Assembly: GCF_000934745.1 (NCBI RefSeq)
Contig: NZ_JYNO01000019.1
Coordinates: 1 to 64,000, forward strand
Direction of reading: 5' to 3'
Source: Desulfonatronum thioautotrophicum
GTDB taxonomy: Bacteria > Desulfobacterota > Desulfovibrionia > Desulfovibrionales > Desulfonatronaceae
Length of the DNA stretch: 64,000 nucleotides
Part shown: positions 26,089 to 35,114 of the stretch, piece after piece
Numbering within the stretch: position 1 is the first letter of the stretch
Layout: every line of letters starts with the position of its first letter
Position numbers and translations under genes: made by a program
Notes under the pieces: generated by a model
Seen by the model: the letters and a program-made list of their open reading frames with translations, nothing else
Databases searched by the model: none
Told to the model about the DNA's origin: nothing

Positions 26089-29085
26089 CTACCAACTCAC
26101 CGGCAGCCGGACCAACTTGCGGGCTTTGTTTTGGAACAGAACGAAGCCCTTGTCCCGGCCGTGCAGGTAGAGGTCCCGGGTGATGGCCACGTCGTGGCGG
26201 CAGTAGGTGATGATTTTGTCGATTTTTCCCTGTTTCCACCACTTCAGGGCGTCCAGTCCATTGCCTGATTTCGGGGCGTTCAGGGTGTGCCGGGCCAGGT
26301 GGTCCAGGGAGAGGCGGTAGCCCAGGCGCTCATGAACCACCTGGAGCATGTCCAGGGAGGGCAGGGAACGAAAGTCGAAATCCAGGACGCCACGAAGCAC
26401 TTTGTAGTCGAAATTCAGGATATTGAAACCCACCACCAATTTGAATTCCCGCAGCTTTTCGACCAACCGGGGAATGTCTTCCTGGAGATAGTCCAGAAAA
26501 GCGTTCTCCTTGGAGTCGTACAGCACGGCACAGCTCACGCCCATCAAGTCCGTATGGTTCCAGCCGCCGACTTCGTGGGCCGAGTAGCGGGTTTCCACGT
26601 CCAGCACGGCGAAGCGAGGGAGTGCGGCGGTACGGGAGGATTGCCCCGAAGCGCAAAGAGTGTCTTGCGTGTCCGCCCCGTATTCCACGGATGTTTCAGC
26701 AACCAAGGAAAGTACCGGGCTTGCGATGGGCACCGGACCAGGGGGGACATGTGAGACTATGTCCGGGCTCGCCATTTGAACGGATCGTGGTCTGTCGGCC
26801 TTGATCCATCCCTGCCGCCCTGTCCCTCCACCCAGGGCCTCCAGCACGGCCAGGGCTGCCTGTTTGTCGATAGGGCGATTGCCGGAGCCGCATTTGGGGG
26901 AGTGGACGCAGGCCGGGCAGCCGGTTTCGCAGGAACAGCCGTCCACGGCCTCCAGGGTGCGCTGGAGCATGGTTTCGGCCCGGGCGTAGGCCTGGCGGGT
27001 CAGGCCGATGCCGCCGGGAATGCCGTCGTAGACGAACACTGCGGCCCGGTCCAGGTCTTCGTGCAGGGGGGTGGAGATGCCGCCCAGGTCGTTGCGATCC
27101 GTGAGGATCAGCAGGGGCAGAATTCCGATGCAGGCATGCTCCAAGGCATGGATCCCGCCCATGAAGTGCATCTGGCGGTTTTCCAGGGAGTGGCGCACGG
27201 TCTCCGGGATGATCAGCCAGAGGCCCTCGGTCTCGAAAACCTGCTCCGGCAGGTCCAGTTCGACCACTTTCAACAATTTATGGCCGCGCAGGGCCCGACG
27301 TTCGAAGGCCGGGTAGCGCTGGGTGATTTCCAACCGTCCCAGGTGGACGGTGGTGTTCCAGAGCGACCGGGAGGCCTGGGTGCCCAGGATGCGGGTGCGC
27401 TTTTCACCGCGGACCCGGGTGAAGTAGTTCACCTTGGCCGGGAGAACGAAGACCGAGCCGGTCTCCAGGTCCAGGCGTTCCACCAGGTATGTCTTGCCCT
27501 GATGCAGGTAGACTGCGCCGGGATGGGTGTCGGTGAAGGCCCGGTGCCAGTCCATCAGCCCGATCTGCTCACCGGTCTCGCCGTGAAAAATCAGCAGGCT
27601 CCGGCCGCTGCCCCGCAGGCCGACTTCCCGGTGCGGGTTCTCGTCCGGGCAGATCAGCTTGCGCCCGTCCGCGGTACGCATCAGTCCGCCCCGGTTGAGC
27701 AGGGCCTCGGCCCGTGTGCGGACATGTTCCTCCCGCATCAGGGGCTCGTCCGGATCCAGGGGCAGATCCGCTGCGGCGCAAAGCAGATGCTGCTCCATGA
27801 TCGCCGGATTGGCCGGGTTGAGCACCGCGGCCTCGGGTGGGCTTAAGAAGAAGACGTCCGGATGGCGGATGAAGAATTTGTCCAGGGGATTCTCGTAGGC
27901 CAACAGGGCCACGGCGGATTCCTGACCGCCGCGCCCCACCCGCCCGGCCCGCTGCCAGGTGGCCATGATCGAGCCGGGGTAGCCCACCAGCAGGCACAGA
28001 TCCAGATCCCCGATGTCAATGCCCAACTCTAGGGCGCTGGTGGAGATCACCGCCAGCAGCCGGCCCGAAGCCAGGTCCGCCTCGATCCTCCTGCGCTCCC
28101 TGGGCAGGAAGCCGGCTCGGTACACCCCGATCCGGTCCCGAAACTCCTTCAGCTGCTGGGCGGACCAGATGCCCAGCAGTTCGGTCATTTTCCGTGATCC
28201 CGTGTAGACAATTGTCCGCAAGCCTTGCATCAGGGCCTGTTCCAGGAGCGTCAGGGCGGTCCGGGACGGTCCCTCGGCCGCGTCCAGGAACAGCATGTGC
28301 TTACGGCCCTGGGGCGCGGAGCTTTCGGTGATCAGCTGGGCCTTCCGTCCGGTCAGTTCCCGGGTCAGCTCCACTGGGTTGTGAATGGTGGCGGAGCAGC
28401 AGACATAGGCGGGCTTTGCGCCGTAAAAGGCACAGATCCGCTCCAGGCGGCGGAAGACCCAGGCCATGTGCGAGCCCATCACTCCGCGGTAGACGTGGAC
28501 CTCGTCGATGACCACGAAGCGCAAGTTCCGAAACAGATCCCGCCAAAGGTGATGGTGGGCCAGCAGGCCCAGGTGGAGCATGTCCGGGTTGGTGATCAGG
28601 ATCCGGGGCGGCTCCCGGCGGATTCGGGCCCGGTCCTGGTTGTCCGTGTCCCCGTCGTACACGGCCAGGGTCGGTCGGCACTCACGGGGCCAGCCGCCGA
28701 CCATCTCCCGCAGTCCGGCAAGCTGATCCTGGGCCAGGGCCTTGAGCGGGAAGAGATACAAGGCCCGGGCCGCTGGATCGCGGTACAGGGCCTCCAGCAC
28801 CGGCAGGTTGTAGATCAGACTCTTGCCACTTGCCGTGGGCGTGGCCGCCACCACGTCCCTCCCGGCCCGAATCCGGCCCACGGCCTCGGCCTGATGGGCA
28901 TACAGCCGGGTCACGCCCAGCCCGTCCAGGCAGTCCGAAAATCCCTCCGGCAGATCCCCGGGCAAGGGCGCGAACCGTCCGGGCCGCTCCGGCAGCACTT
29001 CGTGATGAACCAGACAGTTGGCGGGCAAGCTCTGGGAATGTTCGATGCCCTTGATGAAGGTGGCAATGGACGAGGGGGAGGTCAC
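26089..29085 (-). CDS. MrfA-like superfamily 2 helicase fused to a 3'-5' exonuclease-like domain
   Basis: A 998-residue protein. The helicase core (about residues 50-430) has TPTASGKS (Walker A), a DEVH box, CCSATIHNP and QRAGRVGRGG. A DUF1998-type domain with the four-cysteine cluster CSCETGCPACVHSPKCG (about residues 740-757) matches MrfA/YprA-type repair helicases. After a linker, residues 820-998 form a DEDD nuclease-like domain with AVLDVETRYS, VVGFNILNFDY and YCRHDVAITRDLY. In Bacillus the helicase MrfA and nuclease MrfB are separate genes for mitomycin repair; here they are joined. The start is a GTG without a good site, so the N-terminus is uncertain. Confidence 0.85.
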   Translation of the reverse strand: MTSPSSIATFIKGIEHSQSLPANCLVHHEVLPERPGRFAPLPGDLPEGFSDCLDGLGVTRLYAHQAEAVGRIRAGRDVVAATPTASGKSLIYNLPVLEALYRDPAARALYLFPLKALAQDQLAGLREMVGGWPRECRPTLAVYDGDTDNQDRARIRREPPRILITNPDMLHLGLLAHHHLWRDLFRNLRFVVIDEVHVYRGVMGSHMAWVFRRLERICAFYGAKPAYVCCSATIHNPVELTRELTGRKAQLITESSAPQGRKHMLFLDAAEGPSRTALTLLEQALMQGLRTIVYTGSRKMTELLGIWSAQQLKEFRDRIGVYRAGFLPRERRRIEADLASGRLLAVISTSALELGIDIGDLDLCLLVGYPGSIMATWQRAGRVGRGGQESAVALLAYENPLDKFFIRHPDVFFLSPPEAAVLNPANPAIMEQHLLCAAADLPLDPDEPLMREEHVRTRAEALLNRGGLMRTADGRKLICPDENPHREVGLRGSGRSLLIFHGETGEQIGLMDWHRAFTDTHPGAVYLHQGKTYLVERLDLETGSVFVLPAKVNYFTRVRGEKRTRILGTQASRSLWNTTVHLGRLEITQRYPAFERRALRGHKLLKVVELDLPEQVFETEGLWLIIPETVRHSLENRQMHFMGGIHALEHACIGILPLLILTDRNDLGGISTPLHEDLDRAAVFVYDGIPGGIGLTRQAYARAETMLQRTLEAVDGCSCETGCPACVHSPKCGSGNRPIDKQAALAVLEALGGGTGRQGWIKADRPRSVQMASPDIVSHVPPGPVPIASPVLSLVAETSVEYGADTQDTLCASGQSSRTAALPRFAVLDVETRYSAHEVGGWNHTDLMGVSCAVLYDSKENAFLDYLQEDIPRLVEKLREFKLVVGFNILNFDYKVLRGVLDFDFRSLPSLDMLQVVHERLGYRLSLDHLARHTLNAPKSGNGLDALKWWKQGKIDKIITYCRHDVAITRDLYLHGRDKGFVLFQNKARKLVRLPVSW

Positions 29086-29099
29086 ATCAAGGTCGTGAT

Positions 29100-29357
29100 T
29101 TACTCGTCGGTACGGCTATCATTCAAAGGGACCGAATCGTCGTACAATGTTTCCGGAGCGATATCGATTTCACCCGGCCAGACGAGGGTGCCGTAGACCA
29201 CGCGGACGCGCTGGAAAACAGCCGGAGCAGCGATCCGGTTCCAGGGCTTCATCCTCAGCAGTGGATTCATATCGAAACGGCGGTATTCCCCGTTACTGAA
29301 CTTCAAATCCAGAATATACCCGGGTCGAGGCTCGACGGAAAGGACATCGAAAAGCAT
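29100..29357 (-). CDS. DUF2442 domain protein
   Basis: An 85-residue protein starting MLFDVLSVEPRPGYILDLKF, then the typical GEYRRFDMNPLL and GTLVWPGEIDIAPETLYDDS. DUF2442 proteins are usually encoded after a DUF4160 gene, as here, and the pair is suspected to act as a toxin-antitoxin or DNA-binding unit. GAGG lies six bases ahead of the ATG at 29357. The function of the pair is not established. Confidence 0.85.
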   Translation of the reverse strand: MLFDVLSVEPRPGYILDLKFSNGEYRRFDMNPLLRMKPWNRIAAPAVFQRVRVVYGTLVWPGEIDIAPETLYDDSVPLNDSRTDE

Positions 29358-29365
29358 GGCGGACC

Positions 29366-29635
29366 TCACTGTAATGGAGGAATGCGGAAAGGTTGCTCAC
29401 CGCTTACTGCCAATTCCCAGTTGATCATCAAGGCTTCCTTATGAATCTCGATCCACGCCTGAACCATTTTGAGCTGCTTATTCGGCAAAATACCTTCGAG
29501 AATCGCACCGTCCTCAATTGAGACAGCCGCCTCGGCCCCTTGATACCGGATATGGACATGCGGAAGGTGATGACGGCGATTATCCCGATAGTACATCAAT
29601 ACCAGGATGCCGTAAAACATGCTGATCGTGGGCAT
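29366..29635 (-). CDS. DUF4160 domain protein
   Basis: An 89-residue protein with the family core MPTISMFYGILVLMYYRDNR followed by HHLPHVHIRYQG and a C-terminal helix. AAGGAG lies just ahead of the start. It stops nine bases before the DUF2442 start. In other genomes the two small genes are almost always together, and a role as a toxin-antitoxin module has been suggested but not shown in general. Confidence 0.85.
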   Translation of the reverse strand: MPTISMFYGILVLMYYRDNRRHHLPHVHIRYQGAEAAVSIEDGAILEGILPNKQLKMVQAWIEIHKEALMINWELAVSGEQPFRIPPLQ

Positions 29636-29663
29636 GGTTTCTCCTTCATGCTGGCCGCATCAT

Positions 29664-30431
29664 TCACGGAATGGTGGACATCGCTGCGAACCTGGGTTCG
29701 TGCAGGGGCAGGAGGATGTCGGCCAGGCCCTTGACCCGGACCATCTGGTCGTAGGCCAGGCAGGGGTTGATGTTCGTACCGGGGGGGATGACTTCCATTT
29801 CCATGGCCTGCACGGATTTTGGCGGGTTCAGGTTTTCGTCGATCACGCAAAATCCGGTGATGGCCGCTCGCCCGGAGGGGGTGTCCACCAGCACGGTCAG
29901 GCCGCCTTCAGTGTGGGCCGGGGTGTGGACCACGGAGATGCCGGGCAGGATTTCCCGGTCCTCGGTAACGACCCGGAACCTGTCGGCATCCTCCACGTCC
30001 TCGATGAACTCCTCGTTATAGCGAAAATCCAGGGGGTGCGGGTCGTGGATGCGCTCCAGCTCCTTGGCGTGGGCGTAGAAGACGGCGTTCGCGCACTTGA
30101 AGTCGTTTTCGCAATGGTCATTGTGCAGATGGGTGTGGATGACCACGTCCACGTCCTCGGGCTTCAGCCCGTGCAAGGCCAGCCCTTCCTCAAACGTGTG
30201 AATTTTTCCGCCGATGGCCTGCTCCCGGTCCTCGGACTGGACCGGACTCATCTCTCCGGTGTCCACGAGGACCACGGGTTGGGAGGGGGCACCCACCGGC
30301 TCCAGGTACCAGACGTAGATCGGGATGGTGTAGGGTTTGCCGTGGGCGTGCTGGTAGGTCATCATACCCTGATCGAAAACCTTGCTGCCCACGACGATGG
30401 GGTGAATACGCCATTTTTTTGGGTCCGTCAT
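29664..30431 (-). CDS. MBL-fold metallohydrolase, lactonase-like
   Basis: A 255-residue metallo-beta-lactamase-fold hydrolase. The metal-binding motif HTHLHNDHC is present near residue 105, with the further ligands in HTPAHTEGG and at the C-terminal LPLHEPRF. The overall pattern resembles the N-acyl-homoserine-lactonase-like family, whose members open lactones, but many members have other substrates. GGAG precedes the ATG at 30431. It is the first gene of a minus-strand run that continues with DUF4160, DUF2442 and the helicase. Confidence 0.82.
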   Translation of the reverse strand: MTDPKKWRIHPIVVGSKVFDQGMMTYQHAHGKPYTIPIYVWYLEPVGAPSQPVVLVDTGEMSPVQSEDREQAIGGKIHTFEEGLALHGLKPEDVDVVIHTHLHNDHCENDFKCANAVFYAHAKELERIHDPHPLDFRYNEEFIEDVEDADRFRVVTEDREILPGISVVHTPAHTEGGLTVLVDTPSGRAAITGFCVIDENLNPPKSVQAMEMEVIPPGTNINPCLAYDQMVRVKGLADILLPLHEPRFAAMSTIP

Positions 30432-30570
30432 AGTAGAATCTCCTGGAAGATACGTGCGGTGATTTTCACTTTGACACACGGTTGTCATGCAACCAGAGCA
30501 GATATACCGTAGTTCCTGCCACCAGAATTGTCGAGAGAACTTGCCTTCTTTGCCTTGGGAGACCTCACGT

Positions 30571-32235
30571 ATGCTGACATTTCAGACGCTGGAGGACAGC
30601 CACAAGTTTTTGCTTTTGGAGACCGTTGTTCAGGTGGACGCAACCATCGATTTTTTTTCCGATCCAAAAGCGGAAATTGGTGAGGAAATTCTGGCCCGCA
30701 GCGAGTCCATTCATCAGCTCAAAAATGCCCTGGAAAATGCTTGCTTCACCCGCACCAACGTGCAATCCAGCCTGTCCAACCAGGAAACCCATTCCATTCG
30801 CGCTATCCACCGGATGGCGTTGTGTTTTCGACGCATCGCCCAGTACTGCGCAAACATGGTCAGGCAGGCAGAGCATTTAGGATCCGACGCTTTTCTCCGC
30901 CGATTCGACTGCACAGCACTGTTTAGCGTTGTTCGTCTGCACCTGAAGATCATCCCGGCGGATCTGCGGGAACTTGACGAGTCGGATGCCTTGGCCTTGT
31001 GCCGGTGCGAAGCCCGACTGGATGAACTGTTTGCCCAACGGATGGGTGAGGTCACCGCGGCAATCAAAGCAGACCTCGCCATGATGGAGGATGGGGTGAC
31101 GACCATCTTCATCCTGCGCTATCTGGAACGGATCGGCGACGAACTGTTGCGCATCGGTGAGGCCCTGCTGTCCGTGGTGGTGGGGGAGCGGATCAAGGTT
31201 CAAGAATTCACGGCTCTCCGTCAGGGGCTTTCCCGGCTGGAGCCTGATGATTCGCTTGGAAATCTCAGCTTTCGCGCCATCTGGGGATCTCGGTCCGGAT
31301 GCGTGATCGGCCGGGTCACCAGCCATTCCGGAGAGCGCATTTTCAAGGAATGCGGGCTGAAAAAAGGACGCAAGGAACGGGAGCATTTGGAGTACTGGAG
31401 CGCGGTCATGCCTGGCTTGGCTCCGAAAATATACAATTATGAAGAAAATGCGGAAACCTCTTCGCTGCTGGTGGAGTTTTTGAGGGGTGTGCCCCTGGAC
31501 GAGGCCTTGCTGGCCCAGGACGATCTGACCCGGCAACAGGCCAACGCGGTGCTTTTGCCCACGCTGCAAAGGGTTTGGGATACGACTCTGCGTCGGGAGA
31601 CGATTCGACCGGACTTCATGGAGCAGTTGTTGCGGCGTCTGGAACGGGTGCGCCAGGTCCATCCTGATTTTTGTTCTTCAGGTCTGGAACGTTCAAAGCT
31701 CCTGGAGTTGGTCGAGGAATGCCGGAAGGTGGAATCCCGGCTGGTTACGGATTGGACGATCATGATCCATGGTGACTTCAACCTGAACAATATTTTTTAT
31801 GACCAGTCCAGCGAGACCATTCACTATGTGGATCTTTACCGGTCCCGCCGGGCTGATGCGTTGCAGGATGTTTCGGTTTACCTGGTATCCAACTTCCGGA
31901 TACCAGTGTTTGAAAAAGAGATTCGGCGGCGAATCTGGGACAACATGTCCATGATGTACGATTTTGCACGGAAGTACGCGCATGAACAAGGTGATGCCTC
32001 CTTTCATGTCCGGCTCGGACTGGCTCTGGCCCGCTCCCTGTTTACCTCCACCCGTTTTGAATTGGATGAGTCCTTTGCACGGGTCATGTTCCAGCGGGCC
32101 CATGAGCTGTTGCGTGAAATTGCCGAATTGGACCACGCTGATATCGCGAAATATCGGCCGAATCTGTCCCGGCTCGACTATGATCCGCGAACTGAAATTG
32201 GTCAGGACGCCTTGATGCATGTGGCCGCTCTTTGA
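30571..32235 (+). CDS. PhoU-like domain fused to an aminoglycoside-phosphotransferase-like kinase
   Basis: A 554-residue protein. The N-terminal 220 residues are helical and contain the PhoU-type repeat ILRYLERIGDELLRIGEALL. The C-terminal 300 residues are a phosphotransferase of the APH/choline-kinase fold, with the catalytic loop IMIHGDFNLNNIFY and the metal-binding aspartate in HYVDLYRSRRADAL. PhoU proteins control phosphate uptake, while APH-fold kinases phosphorylate small molecules. The combination suggests a kinase whose activity responds to phosphate status, but this is inference. GGGAG lies ahead of the start at 30571. It is followed on the same strand by the M29 peptidase gene. Confidence 0.8.
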   Translation: MLTFQTLEDSHKFLLLETVVQVDATIDFFSDPKAEIGEEILARSESIHQLKNALENACFTRTNVQSSLSNQETHSIRAIHRMALCFRRIAQYCANMVRQAEHLGSDAFLRRFDCTALFSVVRLHLKIIPADLRELDESDALALCRCEARLDELFAQRMGEVTAAIKADLAMMEDGVTTIFILRYLERIGDELLRIGEALLSVVVGERIKVQEFTALRQGLSRLEPDDSLGNLSFRAIWGSRSGCVIGRVTSHSGERIFKECGLKKGRKEREHLEYWSAVMPGLAPKIYNYEENAETSSLLVEFLRGVPLDEALLAQDDLTRQQANAVLLPTLQRVWDTTLRRETIRPDFMEQLLRRLERVRQVHPDFCSSGLERSKLLELVEECRKVESRLVTDWTIMIHGDFNLNNIFYDQSSETIHYVDLYRSRRADALQDVSVYLVSNFRIPVFEKEIRRRIWDNMSMMYDFARKYAHEQGDASFHVRLGLALARSLFTSTRFELDESFARVMFQRAHELLREIAELDHADIAKYRPNLSRLDYDPRTEIGQDALMHVAAL

Positions 32236-32362
32236 TCCTGAAAAAATGCGGCGCGGCCGAAGAAAGTCGCTGAAGGCTCTTTGCCCGTGGCTCTTACCCT
32301 GTACGTTCAGCGCAGTTTGAGAATTTTGCGATTTGGATCGGTTTTGCGTAAACTTCGATTTC

Positions 32363-33625
32363 ATGACCATACAGAACACCGAACCGAAGCCCGAATGTGT
32401 TGATAGCCTGGAACGCAACCAGGAGCTGTTTCGCCATGAAGAACTGGAGCGGTATGCCGACGTACTGCTTTGGGCTGTGGAACGCTCCCGGGGCAGACCG
32501 CTGAAGACTTCCGAGACCGTGCTCATCGAATATGACGGCCTGGCCAGAACGCTGGCCGAGGTGCTGTATGCCCGCATCCTGGAACGCGGACTGGTCCCGG
32601 TGCAGCACCAGCGCGCATCGCCGACAATGGAGCAAAATTATCTGGTTTGGGCGAACAACAAACGGCTGAATATGGTCGCACCTGGGGACTGGGAACGGCA
32701 GGGCGGGGTGAACGGCTTGATCCGGATCCTGGCTCCGGAAAGCCTGACACATCTGGAGAAGATCACGCCGGAAATCCAGACACGCCGGGACGCGGCCCGG
32801 GATCCACTCCGAGAGATGCTCTATTTCCGAGAACTCAGTGGGCAGGTCGGGCGGACCGTAGCGGTTTATCCCACTTTGGCTCTGGCCGAGGCCGCGGGGG
32901 TCAGCTTGTCGGAATACGCAGCCCGGGTGCGTACGGCCTGCATGCTGGGCAGTGACGACCCGGTGCGCGACTGGAAGCGCTTTGCAACGGAGCAGGCTCC
33001 TGTTTTGGAGTGGCTGAATGCAATGCCCATCCAGGGGCTGCATATTCAATCCGCTCGGGTGGATTTACGGCTGCGTCTGGGGGAACGGAGAGTCTGGCTG
33101 GGTATGACCGGACGGAACATGCCCAGCTACGAAATCTATACATCCCCGGACTGCCGGTTTACCGAGGGAGTATTTCAGGCCGATCAGGTGGTCTATGTCG
33201 GCGGGGTTCCGGTGGAAGACGTCCGCCTGGCGTTTCAGCAAGGCCGGGTGATCAGCGTCAAGGCCCGGCAGGGGGCCGAACGACTGCGTCGTTTTTTAGC
33301 GTTGGACGAGGGGGCATGGCGCATTGGTGAGTTTTCCCTGACCAGCCGGACGCATTCCCGGATCACCGGGTATATGGCCAATACATTGTTCGATGAAAAT
33401 ATCGGCGGCATCGAGGGCAACTGCCATATTGCCCTGGGTTCCTGCCACCCTGATGCATTTGCCGGAAATCCGGCGGATTTTGTCCACGCCTTGCGTCGGG
33501 AACTGGGCTTCAACGAATCCACCCAGCACTGGGACCTGGTGAATACCGAACAGAGACAAGTTGCCGCTATCCTGACCGACGGCAGTCGCCGCGTCATTTA
33601 CGAGGATGGTGACTTCACGGCCTGA
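32363..33625 (+). CDS. M29-family (thermophilic-type) aminopeptidase
   Basis: A 420-residue metallo-aminopeptidase of family M29, related to AmpS and aminopeptidase T, which removes N-terminal residues from peptides using two zinc or cobalt ions. Visible family features are VLIEYDGLARTLAEVLYARI near the N-terminus, the metal ligand glutamate of FTEGVFQ, GEFSLTSRTHSRI and the NTLFDENIGG...CHIALG segment, which carries ligand glutamate and histidine. A conserved insertion between DEN and CHIALG (GIEGN) is present. The start at 32363 has a weak site. The 3' end overlaps the convergent small gene by 28 bases. Confidence 0.85.
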   Translation: MTIQNTEPKPECVDSLERNQELFRHEELERYADVLLWAVERSRGRPLKTSETVLIEYDGLARTLAEVLYARILERGLVPVQHQRASPTMEQNYLVWANNKRLNMVAPGDWERQGGVNGLIRILAPESLTHLEKITPEIQTRRDAARDPLREMLYFRELSGQVGRTVAVYPTLALAEAAGVSLSEYAARVRTACMLGSDDPVRDWKRFATEQAPVLEWLNAMPIQGLHIQSARVDLRLRLGERRVWLGMTGRNMPSYEIYTSPDCRFTEGVFQADQVVYVGGVPVEDVRLAFQQGRVISVKARQGAERLRRFLALDEGAWRIGEFSLTSRTHSRITGYMANTLFDENIGGIEGNCHIALGSCHPDAFAGNPADFVHALRRELGFNESTQHWDLVNTEQRQVAAILTDGSRRVIYEDGDFTA

Positions 33626-33888
33626 GCCTTTTTCAGGCGTTGCTCGCGAATCAACGTCAGGGCGATATCCAGATCATAAAGCTTCAGCGGGGATGCTCCC
33701 CCACCGGAATATTGCGCCGCGGCCTGCTCGATCACATCGTAGGGCAACCAGTCGTGCTGCTCCCAGACCTGGGGTTTCTCCATGTTCCATAATCGAAATT
33801 CCACATTTCCGGCCCGTTCCCGGACATACATGCGCTCCTTCGTGTTGTTGGCAACCGGATAATAATACAGTCCTCGCGCATCTTCCAT
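33598..33888 (-). CDS. Hypothetical protein overlapping the aminopeptidase end
   Basis: A 96-residue protein starting MEDARGLYYYPVANNTKERM, with EFRLWNMEKPQVWEQHDWLP and YDVIEQAAA. GAGGAG lies ahead of the ATG. The codon use and the strong ribosome site favour a real gene. Proteins with this WEQH-x-WLPY pattern occur in other sulfate reducers, to my recollection, but no function is known. Its 3' end overlaps the opposite-strand peptidase by 28 bases. Confidence 0.65.
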   Translation of the reverse strand: MEDARGLYYYPVANNTKERMYVRERAGNVEFRLWNMEKPQVWEQHDWLPYDVIEQAAAQYSGGGASPLKLYDLDIALTLIREQRLKKAQAVKSPSS

Positions 33889-34077
33889 GCGTATGCTCCT
33901 CGCCTTTTTTCAAGGGAAATTATGTTGGTGAGCTGCAATTCTGCTTATGAACGACATGTTCGGCATGGGTCGTGGAGTTTTCAAGGGTATCATTGGCGGA
34001 AGGTTTTCAGGGAGGCAGAGTCATTCGTCCCCTGTCTCGCCGGAAGAGTTCACATCCCTTGAATAATCCGGCTTGTT

Positions 34078-34117
34078 CCCGCGAACACGACAGCCTCAAG
34101 GCGGTCGTGTTCGCGGG
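34078..34117. terminator. Perfect 14-bp hairpin past the CsgG-like gene
   Basis: CCCGCGAACACGAC (34078-34091) pairs with GTCGTGTTCGCGGG (34104-34117). It begins 14 bases past the stop of the minus-strand lipoprotein gene. There is no T-run, so it may be a factor-dependent terminator or an mRNA end stabiliser. Confidence 0.55.
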
Positions 34118-34130
34118 ATGGTGAAGTGGG

Positions 34131-34973
34131 TCAGTTGATCGGCAACGTGCCGCCCATGCCCATTCCACCCTCGACATCCTGGGCTCTGTAGGCCCGCAGG
34201 GCTCGGACCATCTGATTGTAGGAATCAACAAACGCGGCTGTGATTACTTTTCCTTCAGGCGTATTGCTGTACCCGGCGGCCCCCCCGGAAAGGCTGGAAA
34301 AAATGCCTCCGCCGAGTCCAAAATCCCAGTTTCTGGCGTTGCCCACCGCCGCTGCAAGCTGCAAGCTGGATCGGTTGTCGACGAGCAATAGGGTTGTCGC
34401 GGCCTCATTGCTCCGCAAGCCTCCAGCTGCTCCGGCAACAGCACTGCCAGCCCCTGGGGCAACCCGGCGCAGCAACCCGCCGGCGAATGCGCCGACGCCG
34501 CCTGTCCCTTGTTCCGAAAACTGGATGGACGGGCTAATGGTATAATCAGCCGCAACCATTTGGCCTTTTCCAAAATCGCTACCTTCCCGTAATTCGCCGG
34601 ACTGCATGAGCCGGCGCTCATCAGCCAAAGCGTCCATCGATCGCCCCCGCTCCACCAGGACAAAGCAGTTGGATTGCTGGATCATGGTCCGGATGATCGG
34701 TATGGTGCTCCCAAGGTGGGAATATCGTGTAGAATAGTAGCGCCACCAGGATTGATTCCTGTCCTCAAAAACGGAAGCGGTGCCAAGAGGCTGAGGGCAA
34801 CGCTCCAATTCGCCGCTCTGACCCTCGGCTGTTTCTCCTCCCGCGGCTCCGGTTACGGTATGCCCTCCGGCCCCGCCGGGTTTAGGCGTTGTGACGCATC
34901 CGGACAAGGCCAAAAGGATGCCCATTGCAAGAACCATGAAGATCAGGCTGTAGCGTGGACGTTGACGAGCCAT
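34131..34973 (-). CDS. CsgG-like outer-membrane lipoprotein
   Basis: A 280-residue lipoprotein. Residues 1-27 form a lipoprotein signal with lipobox LALSGC. The body has the CsgG/HfaB pattern: IIRTMIQQSNCFVLVERGRS, then GEL..GS.FGKGQMVAADYT, a glycine-rich stretch and the C-terminal AAFVDSYNQMVRALR. CsgG forms the secretion pore for curli subunits, but many CsgG-family proteins outside enterics act in other envelope processes; no curli subunit gene is nearby. GGGGGAA lies ahead of the start at 34973. Confidence 0.8.
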   Translation of the reverse strand: MARQRPRYSLIFMVLAMGILLALSGCVTTPKPGGAGGHTVTGAAGGETAEGQSGELERCPQPLGTASVFEDRNQSWWRYYSTRYSHLGSTIPIIRTMIQQSNCFVLVERGRSMDALADERRLMQSGELREGSDFGKGQMVAADYTISPSIQFSEQGTGGVGAFAGGLLRRVAPGAGSAVAGAAGGLRSNEAATTLLLVDNRSSLQLAAAVGNARNWDFGLGGGIFSSLSGGAAGYSNTPEGKVITAAFVDSYNQMVRALRAYRAQDVEGGMGMGGTLPIN

Positions 34974-35114
34974 TGATTCCCCCTTTGTGCATGGTGAACA
35001 TGTGTTGATTGTGATGATGAATATGACTGTGTCCAGCAATACTTCAAGACATCAGTGGTATAACGTTTTTGGAGCGACCGACTCCCGGCGGCTTTACCAG
35101 GAATCCCTCCGAGT

